32,269 nucleotides of DNA, taken from positions 1 through 32,269 of the forward strand of contig JAUNAB010000018.1 of NCBI GenBank assembly GCA_030527795.1, given 5' to 3'. This document shows positions 27,312-32,269 of this stretch, piece by piece. The stretch is from Pasteurellaceae bacterium (GTDB taxonomy: Bacteria; Pseudomonadota; Gammaproteobacteria; Enterobacterales; Pasteurellaceae). Position 1 is the first letter of the stretch. Each line of letters starts with the position of its first letter. Below the pieces are notes generated by a model. That model worked only from the letters and a program-made list of their open reading frames with translations. It was not told where the DNA came from and made no database searches. A program made the position numbers and the translations under genes.

Positions 27312-27365
27312 TCTCAGGCATGCTGTGCGCTTTGGCGGTAACATTTTGACACAAGGTAATTTACA

Positions 27366-28109
27366 ATGTGGCTAGGAATTATTAGTCTTTTTCCTGAAAT
27401 GTTCAAAGCAATTACAGAATTTGGGGTAACAGGACGTGCTGTAAAGCAAAACTTGCTACAAGTGCAGTGCTTTAATCCGCGTGATTATACGCACGATAAG
27501 CATAAAACGGTGGACGATCGCCCTTACGGTGGGGGCCCTGGTATGTTAATGATGGTGCAACCATTGCGTGATGCCATTTTAGCAGCCAAAAATGTAGCAG
27601 GGGATGGCGTAAAGGTGATTTATCTTTCGCCACAAGGACGTAAACTCAATCAATCAGGTGTAAAGACGTTATCGCAGAACGAAAAATTAATTTTAGTTTG
27701 CGGTCGTTATGAAGGCATTGATGAACGGTTGATTCAAACTGAAATTGATGAAGAATGGTCAATCGGTGATTACGTACTGACAGGGGGGGAAATTCCCGCA
27801 ATGGCATTAATTGATGCCGTTGCCCGATTTATCCCAGGAGTGTTAGGCAAACAAGCCTCTGCAGAAGAAGATTCTTTTGCCACGGGTTTATTAGATTGCC
27901 CGCATTACACTCGCCCTGAAACACTTGACGGCTTAACTGTTCCCGCGGTGCTGATGTCGGGTAACCATGAACATATTCGCCAATGGCGATTGAAGCAATC
28001 GCTAGCGAGAACGTGGCAACGACGCCCTGAGCTATTGGAAAGCCTAGCTCTGACTGACGAACAAATCAAACTGCTTCAGCAAATTAAAGCTGACAGTTCT
28101 ATCAGTTAA
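27366..28109 (+). CDS. trmD: tRNA (guanine-37-N1)-methyltransferase TrmD
   Basis: Makes m1G37 in tRNAs, preventing +1 frameshifting. 247 residues, a SPOUT knotted methyltransferase. Landmarks: [20 protein letters not shown] (about 55-74), the SAM-binding trefoil-knot segments [12 protein letters not shown] (about 112-123) and [14 protein letters not shown] (about 133-146), then the flexible DxARF segment [15 protein letters not shown] at 27366 with AAGGTAATTT upstream. Confidence 0.98.
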   Translation: MWLGIISLFPEMFKAITEFGVTGRAVKQNLLQVQCFNPRDYTHDKHKTVDDRPYGGGPGMLMMVQPLRDAILAAKNVAGDGVKVIYLSPQGRKLNQSGVKTLSQNEKLILVCGRYEGIDERLIQTEIDEEWSIGDYVLTGGEIPAMALIDAVARFIPGVLGKQASAEEDSFATGLLDCPHYTRPETLDGLTVPAVLMSGNHEHIRQWRLKQSLARTWQRRPELLESLALTDEQIKLLQQIKADSSIS

Positions 28110-28129
28110 CACTAGGAAAAGGTTTAAAA

Positions 28130-28480
28130 ATGAGCAACATCATTAAACAACTTGAACAAGAACAATTAAAACAAAATGTACCAAGCTTCCGCCCAGGTGA
28201 TACGTTAGAAGTTAAAGTATGGGTAGTTGAAGGAAGTAAGAGACGTTTGCAAGCATTCGAAGGCGTGGTTATCGCAATTCGTAACCGCGGTTTGCACAGT
28301 GCATTTACCTTACGTAAAATGTCTAACGGTGTCGGTGTGGAACGTGTATTCCAAACACATTCACCAATCATTGACAGTATCGCTGTGAAACGTAAAGGTG
28401 CAGTTCGCAAAGCGAAACTTTACTACTTACGTGAACGTTCAGGTAAATCTGCACGTATTAAAGAACGTTTGGGCGCATAA
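28130..28480 (+). CDS. rplS: 50S ribosomal protein L19
   Basis: 116 residues, bL19, at the 30S-50S interface ([21 protein letters not shown] at about 22-42, ending [19 protein letters not shown]). Last gene of the operon, 20 bases after trmD. An exact uptake-like repeat (28284-28291) is read in frame as NRG within [13 protein letters not shown], a conserved part of L19. Confidence 0.99.
   Translation: MSNIIKQLEQEQLKQNVPSFRPGDTLEVKVWVVEGSKRRLQAFEGVVIAIRNRGLHSAFTLRKMSNGVGVERVFQTHSPIIDSIAVKRKGAVRKAKLYYLRERSGKSARIKERLGA
28284..28291. repeat. Uptake-like repeat ACCGCGGT in rplS
   Basis: Exact core, flanks TAA and TTT, so orientation is unclear; read as NRG. Confidence 0.6.
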
Positions 28481-28510
28481 TCAACAGATTATTCGTTTAA
28501 TCCAAAATCA

Positions 28511-28538
28511 AAAAGGCTTGAATATTCAAGCCTTTTTT
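28511..28538. terminator. Bidirectional terminator between rplS and tonB
   Basis: Perfect 26-base palindrome AAAAGGCTTGAAT/ATTCAAGCCTTTT (28511-28536), GC core GGCTTG, with A and T runs at both ends. It is 30 bases after rplS and just before the tonB stop. Confidence 0.92.
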
Positions 28539-28553
28539 ATATCAAATTCAAAC

Positions 28554-29357
28554 CTACATAATCGCAAATTTAATCGGCACGGTCAGTGAACTTGGCATTC
28601 CAGCAGGACGTGCACCCACGGCACGAGCACGCTGTACAGCTTGCAGCGCAGCATTATCTAAATCTTCACTTCCCGAAGAATTAATCACTCGCTCACCGCT
28701 CAAACTTCCGTCCGCCCCAATAGTAAATGCAACAGTTACCGTGCCTTGTTTACGCATCATCTTAGCACGCTGCGGATACACTTTATTGCGTTCAATTTCA
28801 CGGCGAATAGCTGCTTTATAACCATCAATTTCGGACGCACTGGCACCCGTACCCGCTAAATTTGGGTTTGAACTATTCACATTGGCACTTACCGCGGTCG
28901 CTTTTGAATTCGCATTCATCGCACTCACTACAACTTTATCAGATTTCTCCGCATCATTAACTTGTTGCGATTTCTCTTTTACTTTCGTCACTTCCTTCGG
29001 TTGTGCTTTGGTTTCCGATTTTTCTCGTGGTTTTTTCTTTGGTTTTGGCTTTTCTATCGGTTTCTCAACGGACTTAACCTTTTCCTTTGGTTTTTCTGGT
29101 GCTTTCTTTAAGGTAGGATCAGCAACCGCTTCTTTCTCAGGTTCTGGTGCAACTTCTTGCTCTGATTCAGGAGGCGGTTCATCTACTACCGTCGCCATCA
29201 TCATTTCCATAGAGATATTGGTTGCAATAGTCTCCGCAGATTGACTATTTGCCGAATCATCGGTACGCAGGGCATACCATATTCCATAAAATAATGCACA
29301 ATGAAACGATAAAGAAACCAGAAAACCAACTAATGACTGCGTTGACAATTTACGCAT
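28554..29357 (-). CDS. tonB: Energy transducer TonB
   Basis: Couples the proton-motive force, via ExbB-ExbD, to outer-membrane receptors for iron, haem and cobalamin. 267 residues: N-terminal membrane anchor about 9-32 (LVGFLVSLSFHCALFYGIW), a long Pro/Lys/Glu-rich periplasmic spacer about 60-135 (EPEKEAV, PEKPKEK, PKPKKKP), then the TonB C-terminal domain from about 190 (ERNKVYPQRAKMMRKQGTV) to the end (SLTVPIKFAIM). ATG at 29357, one base after the exbD stop. An exact repeat (28891-28898) reads TAV in the spacer, in the sequence SKATAVSANV. Confidence 0.97.
   Translation of the reverse strand: MRKLSTQSLVGFLVSLSFHCALFYGIWYALRTDDSANSQSAETIATNISMEMMMATVVDEPPPESEQEVAPEPEKEAVADPTLKKAPEKPKEKVKSVEKPIEKPKPKKKPREKSETKAQPKEVTKVKEKSQQVNDAEKSDKVVVSAMNANSKATAVSANVNSSNPNLAGTGASASEIDGYKAAIRREIERNKVYPQRAKMMRKQGTVTVAFTIGADGSLSGERVINSSGSEDLDNAALQAVQRARAVGARPAGMPSSLTVPIKFAIM
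28891..28898 (+). repeat. Uptake-like repeat ACCGCGGT in tonB
   Basis: Exact core followed by CGCTTTTG; encodes ATAV in TonB. The exbB copy has the same ACCGCGGTCGCTTT extension. Confidence 0.65.
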
Positions 29358-29358
29358 A

Positions 29359-29745
29359 TTATTTGCCTTTATCTTTCATTGTGACAATCGCCACATTCTT
29401 GATCTCATTTTTTGCCATCAGATCAGTAATGGACACAAAATTCTGGAAAGAAGCCTTCGCATCCACCTTTAAAGTAACTTTTTGATCTTTTGGCCAACTC
29501 GCCACTTCCACTGCTAACGCCTCTTGTTCAATCGGCTTATCATTAAAAAAGATCTCGCCATTTTCAGTGACGGTAAGCAATTTCGCCAAATCATCCGATT
29601 TAAATGCCACCGTGGATGATGCCTTTGGCACATTAACTTGAATTTTCCCTTGCGAAATAAAGGATGCCGTAATCAGCACAATCGCCAACAACACCAACAT
29701 AATGTCAATAAACGGAATAATATTGATCTCATCAAATTTTTTCAC
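29359..29745 (-). CDS. exbD: Biopolymer transport protein ExbD, GTG start
   Basis: Inner-membrane partner of ExbB and TonB. 128 residues from the GTG at 29745 ([20 protein letters not shown]); another in-frame GTG lies three codons earlier at 29754. I prefer 29745 because AGGTG lies six bases upstream and it begins right after the exbB stop. One membrane helix (about 12-32) holds the conserved Asp of [10 protein letters not shown], the proton-carrying residue in the family. The periplasmic domain has [14 protein letters not shown] and ends [11 protein letters not shown]. Confidence 0.95.
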   Translation of the reverse strand: MKKFDEINIIPFIDIMLVLLAIVLITASFISQGKIQVNVPKASSTVAFKSDDLAKLLTVTENGEIFFNDKPIEQEALAVEVASWPKDQKVTLKVDAKASFQNFVSITDLMAKNEIKNVAIVTMKDKGK

Positions 29746-29746
29746 G

Positions 29747-30202
29747 CTATTCACCTATATTTTTTTGGCTATTCAATGCTTTCCATTTTAAACGGTTAAC
29801 TTCCACACGACGCTGCAACGCACTATAAAACACCATCGACGGAATAGCGACTAAAATACCAACCGCGGTCGCTTTCAACGCCAATGATAAATGCAACATA
29901 ATCACCGCTGCATCAATATCGCCCGATGAATTACCTAAATCATAGAAGGTTAACAAAATACCAATAACCGTACCAAGCAAACCAACATAAGGTGCATTCG
30001 CCCCAATGGTTGAAATAATCGTTAAATGGCGATTTAAATCAATATCAAGTTGATGAATATTTGAATAAGATGATACTTTCACTTTTCCCAAAAATAGAAA
30101 ACGTTCAATCACATACCACAACATCACAAAACTCATTACGCCTAGCAACCCAAGAATAATGTAATCAACATAATTTTTTAGAAATTCAAATAGAACGGGC
30201 AT
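29747..30202 (-). CDS. exbB: Biopolymer transport protein ExbB (short form)
   Basis: Proton channel subunit energising TonB. 151 residues, close to the short ExbB I recall for Haemophilus and much shorter than the 244 of E. coli. Three hydrophobic segments: about 15-35 ([18 protein letters not shown]), about 72-90 ([19 protein letters not shown]) and about 105-130 ([19 protein letters not shown]). The signature GLLGTVIGI and the conserved ALKATAVGI are present. ATG at 30202 with AAGGATAAAAG. First gene of exbB-exbD-tonB behind a Fur-like box. The exact repeat at 29862-29869 encodes the TAV of ALKATAVG. Confidence 0.96.
   Translation of the reverse strand: MPVLFEFLKNYVDYIILGLLGVMSFVMLWYVIERFLFLGKVKVSSYSNIHQLDIDLNRHLTIISTIGANAPYVGLLGTVIGILLTFYDLGNSSGDIDAAVIMLHLSLALKATAVGILVAIPSMVFYSALQRRVEVNRLKWKALNSQKNIGE
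29862..29869 (+). repeat. Uptake-like repeat ACCGCGGT in exbB
   Basis: Exact core followed by CGCTTTC; encodes the TAV of KATAVG. Confidence 0.65.
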
Positions 30203-30240
30203 CTTTTATCCTTAAAAAACATTAGAAATAAGAAAAATAT

Positions 30241-30273
30241 TGAGAATTACTCTCAAATAGAATTGAATTCTAT
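30241..30273. promoter_or_regulatory. Candidate Fur box and adjacent palindrome upstream of exbB
   Basis: TGAGAATTACTCTCA (30241-30255) matches the 7-1-7 Fur consensus TGATAAT-N-ATTATCA at 11 of 14 positions. Directly next to it, ATAGAATT-G-AATTCTAT (30257-30273) is a perfect 8-1-8 palindrome, perhaps a second operator half or another regulator's site. Both lie 40-70 bases upstream of the exbB ATG, where the promoter should be. exb-tonB genes are Fur-repressed in relatives; binding here is inference. Confidence 0.6.
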
Positions 30274-30354
30274 CAAAGTTGGCTAAACGGGTAAATCTTT
30301 TTAATCAAAACTTATCAAAATCTAAGAAAATAGCGAAAAATAAAAAAATTTTTG

Positions 30355-30362
30355 ACCGCGGT
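30355..30362 (-). repeat. Uptake-like repeat ACCGCGGT upstream of exbB
   Basis: Exact core, context TTTTTGACCGCGGTTTTCG, about 150 bases before exbB, in the gap to the small lipoprotein gene. Confidence 0.75.
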
Positions 30363-30487
30363 TTTCGACTTATTGAATAAGAAACTCAGCACTAATCGTA
30401 AAGAGAGTAATCTGAGCTTGAAATCTTAATAAAATTCATTTATGAGTGTTAAAGGAATCTATATTTGCTAACAAGAGGATAAATCTA

Positions 30488-30670
30488 ATGAAAAGAATAA
30501 TAATTTTGTTTTCGCTATTATTACTCAATGGCTGTAGCACAGATGAGATTAGCCCCGATGATTGCTATGGCTTAGATTCACCAGCTTGCATCAAAGCAGG
30601 TTATAGAGCAGATCAAATAATGCACCCAACTCAAACAATTTATAAATTAAGTCATCCTAACAGTAAATAA
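30488..30670 (+). CDS. Small lipoprotein of unknown function, 60 residues
   Basis: ATG at 30488 with AGAGGATAAATC upstream; earlier in-frame starts lack this. The signal peptide MKRIIILFSLLLLNGC has lipobox LLNGC, Cys16, so the mature lipoprotein has only about 45 residues (STDEISPDDCYGLDSPACIK and beyond) with two more Cys. I do not recognise the family. It stands alone between exbB and a decayed uptake-repeat pair. Confidence 0.65.
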   Translation: MKRIIILFSLLLLNGCSTDEISPDDCYGLDSPACIKAGYRADQIMHPTQTIYKLSHPNSK

Positions 30671-30714
30671 AAAACCCGCGATCAAAAATTCATTCATTTT
30701 TTGACTGTGGTTTA
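30671..30714 (+). terminator. Decayed inverted pair of uptake-like repeats after the small lipoprotein gene
   Basis: AAAACCCGCGATCAAAAA (30671-30688) and TTTTTTGACTGTGGTTT (30697-30713) have the layout of the two intact pairs elsewhere but with several substitutions. The remaining hairpin starts at the stop codon and ends in a short T run. Probably a former repeat pair; terminator function is uncertain. Confidence 0.45.
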
Positions 30715-30791
30715 TAAACTCCTAGCTCTAAGCTAATCAACTCAACTAGATTTACAAGCCTCATACCCATATTTCCATAGAAAATATGTTC

Positions 30792-31052
30792 TCAATACTC
30801 TACAATCTCTTCCCAACTTTTACCTTCAATAAAATTAATTTGAATATTCAACTCTTTTTCTAATTCATCAAAATCATCTGAATTAAAAATAATTGAATTA
30901 TAACCCCCAAATAAAATTAACCATCTATCCAGTATTAATTTGACACCCAAAAACTGGTGTCTATCAAAGCAATATAATGTACCATCAATTCGCGGCTGTT
31001 TGATTCTAAAACGATTTTTATAGAATCGATGTTGCTCTATGAATAATAGCAA
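30792..31052 (-). CDS. Hypothetical protein, 86 residues, possibly a remnant
   Basis: The only available start is a TTG at 31052, immediately after an in-frame stop, with no internal Met and no clear ribosome-binding site. The translated sequence looks protein-like (RIDGTLYCFDRHQFLGVKL, then WLILFGGYNSIIFNSDDFDELE) with an acidic C-terminus ending GKSWEEIVEY, in the style of small immunity proteins. No family recognised. Could be a 5'-truncated gene. Confidence 0.4.
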   Translation of the reverse strand: MLLFIEQHRFYKNRFRIKQPRIDGTLYCFDRHQFLGVKLILDRWLILFGGYNSIIFNSDDFDELEKELNIQINFIEGKSWEEIVEY

Positions 31053-31076
31053 TTATTGATAATTGGAGTTGATAAA

Positions 31077-31247
31077 ATGAAAAAGATTCTTATCTCTATA
31101 ATCATATTGATATTTTTATGTGTAAATCTTTGGACTGGTTTCTATTGGTATTTAGAAACCTGCCTAGATTACCTACGCTGTGCCTCAGAAGAGATGGAAA
31201 CTTTAAAAGATTATCATGAACATTTTTTAATCAATTCGCTTTATTAA
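31077..31247 (+). CDS. Small membrane protein, hypothetical, 56 residues
   Basis: ATG at 31077 with GGAG at 31065-31068. The N-terminus MKKILISIIILIFLCVNLW is one hydrophobic helix (signal anchor or signal peptide); a polar tail holds two Cys (YLETCLDYLRCASEEMETL). No family recognised. It is divergent from the 86-residue frame, which it nearly abuts. Confidence 0.45.
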   Translation: MKKILISIIILIFLCVNLWTGFYWYLETCLDYLRCASEEMETLKDYHEHFLINSLY

Positions 31248-31775
31248 GATTGATCATTCTTGTTGTACCTACCAATTTAGTTCAAGTTCCTTTTTTGTTC
31301 CTTATCTATAGAATAGTTTGTAAGTTTTTAGTGAAAATAAAATAGGTTTTTAAGTTGTTCTTAATTTTTATTAAATAACAGTCATGGATAAAAAGGTTAT
31401 TGAATACGAAAGTAGTCTAATGTCAGTTTTCCGTTAAAACCTAATTTATTAGATAGAATCGATACCAAAATCATACAACGGTGGGTTAAATTATTTTATT
31501 AAAATTTAATACATCATTGTTTTATCTAAATATAGAAATGTTTATTGGTAAATTTATTAATCAATTAAACGAGAAAAGTGGGTAGGAAAAAATGACTAAA
31601 TTTATTGGTCTGAACTCTATATGGCTACAGGGGTTATAGATCAAATTAAATTAATTTTTACTAGAGATAATATATTCATCTCATTGAAAATATATGGAGT
31701 GTATTTTATTATGTACTACACGGTTTTTTATATTTTGGAGAGAAACCAAAATAGAAGATAACTTTTAAATTATAA
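31248..31775. other. AT-rich interval without a convincing gene
   Basis: About 530 bases, very AT-rich, broken by stops in all forward frames. The only open stretches are short: about 28 codons ending QRWVKLFY near 31500 and a 47-codon frame from 31621 with hydrophobic, low-complexity content. Neither has a recognisable domain. It looks like decayed accessory DNA. Confidence 0.5.
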
Positions 31776-31910
31776 TATGACTCATTTCGTAGTGATATGG
31801 AAGTCAAAACTAATTCGGGTTATAAGCCGATTGAGAAATTAGTCATAGGTGAAAAGGTCTTATCAAGAAATAAATTGACTGGATTTGTTGACGATTTAGC
31901 GTTAAGCTGA
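31776..31910 (+). pseudogene. Relic of a Hint (intein/hedgehog-like) domain from a polymorphic toxin-type protein
   Basis: A 44-codon open stretch between stops translates as a segment containing MEVKTNSGYKPIEKLVIGEK followed by VLSRNKLTG. This matches the start of Hint/pretoxin-Hint domains, typically C-F-x-x-G-T-x-V-x-T-x-x-G-x-K-P-I-E-x-(L/I)-x-x-G-D-x-V-L-S-x-(N/D)-x-x-T-G. The catalytic first Cys is Ser here (SFRSDMEVKT) and the downstream half is missing, so it is inactive. Such domains release the C-terminal toxin of large secreted toxins such as Rhs or filamentous haemagglutinin-like proteins. Identification is by motif only. Confidence 0.55.
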
Positions 31911-32269
31911 AATCAGCTTTCAGTTTAGATTTAACCGTTTGCTTGGTTGCAATTTTACTTTTTAAAGTAGCTTACCTTCCGTAAAGTTGAGCATATTTAT
32001 TATTCCTACTTATATATCAAGACAACAAATTTCGCAAACGGGTGGGTAAATCAGATAAAATCAACCAAAAGAAATTTCCTTAACGATTAAGGACATCAAA
32101 AATTCACTGCGGTCAAGATTGTATTCTAGATTTTGTGCAACTACTACATAATACAATGATTTTTACGTTTTTTCATTAGATTAAAGTCGTTATCAAACCA
32201 TAAAACTGCGGTCAAAAAAATCCTTAAATTTCTGACCGCGGTTTTTATTGTTATCATTGATTTCTGCTT
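31911..32269. other. AT-rich interval with decayed uptake-like repeats, no gene seen
   Basis: No coding region is supported. It contains ACTGCGGTCA at 32106 and an imperfect inverted pair at 32202-32247. Confidence 0.5.
32202..32247. repeat. Inverted pair of uptake-like repeats, one copy diverged
   Basis: AAAACTGCGGTCAAAA (core 32205-32212) faces TGACCGCGGTTTTT (core 32235-32242). The pair can still form a 13-bp stem with one G-T wobble. No gene end is visible nearby in the window, though one may lie just beyond its right edge. Confidence 0.7.

Noticed and set aside
27312-27365. GC-containing gap between rimM and trmD considered as a small RNA or attenuator
   Set aside because: No stable hairpin with a T-run is evident in the 54 bases.
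31621-31761. 47-codon open frame in the AT-rich tail (starts MATGVIDQIK)
   Set aside because: No ribosome-binding site, low-complexity hydrophobic composition, no recognisable family.

Overview
The window looks like chromosomal DNA from a member of the Pasteurellaceae. The evidence is gene content and order: ampD divergent from a pilABCD operon, exbB-exbD-tonB in that order with a short ExbB, an LgtF/WaaE-type lipooligosaccharide glucosyltransferase, glyQ and glyS separated by a small gene, and AT-rich DNA. It also carries many short repeats that resemble the family's DNA uptake sequence (USS). The usual USS cores (AAGTGCGGT or ACAAGCGGT) were not found. Instead the palindrome ACCGCGGT occurs 19 times, usually as AAACCGCGGTCAAA. 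It keeps the GCGGTCA half of the Haemophilus-type USS but reads CC where that one has GT. I could not name a genus.

Layout. (1) 1-3008, minus strand: a type I restriction-modification operon hsdM-rhuM-hsdS, with hsdS cut by the window edge. (2) 3149-3715: ampD, divergent from (3) 3826-7618, the type IV pilus/competence operon pilA-pilB-pilC-pilD with a candidate CRP-S site, followed by coaE. (4) 8392-14461, minus: carA and carB, separated by three small genes (HAD phosphatase, MazG-like pyrophosphohydrolase, LOG-family protein). (5) 14677-16031, minus: an M48 lipoprotein protease interrupted by one in-frame TGA, and ppa. (6) 16189-18631, plus: an LOS glucosyltransferase and a phosphohexomutase. 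(7) 18707-26233, minus: glyS, a small lipoprotein, glyQ, polA and a family 9 glycosyltransferase. (8) 26506-28480, plus: rpsP-rimM-trmD-rplS. (9) 28554-30202, minus: exbB-exbD-tonB behind a Fur-box-like sequence. (10) 30203-32269: AT-rich accessory tail with two or three small orphan genes, a decayed Hint (intein-like) fragment and decayed USS copies.

How it fits together. Most of the window is housekeeping: pyrimidine/arginine precursor synthesis, CoA, translation, DNA polymerase I, pyrophosphatase. Surface and envelope functions are interleaved: pilus/DNA uptake machine, LOS core, TonB energisation and muropeptide recycling. The pilus operon and the uptake-like repeats belong to the same biology, natural transformation. 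Several repeats occur as inverted pairs between convergent genes, where they form strong hairpins and probably also act as terminators. The two ends of the window (restriction-modification, eroded toxin-like tail) look like variable DNA. The most unusual signals are the self-complementary uptake-like repeat, the single-codon lesion in the M48 protease, the rhuM insertion in the hsd operon and the Hint relic.
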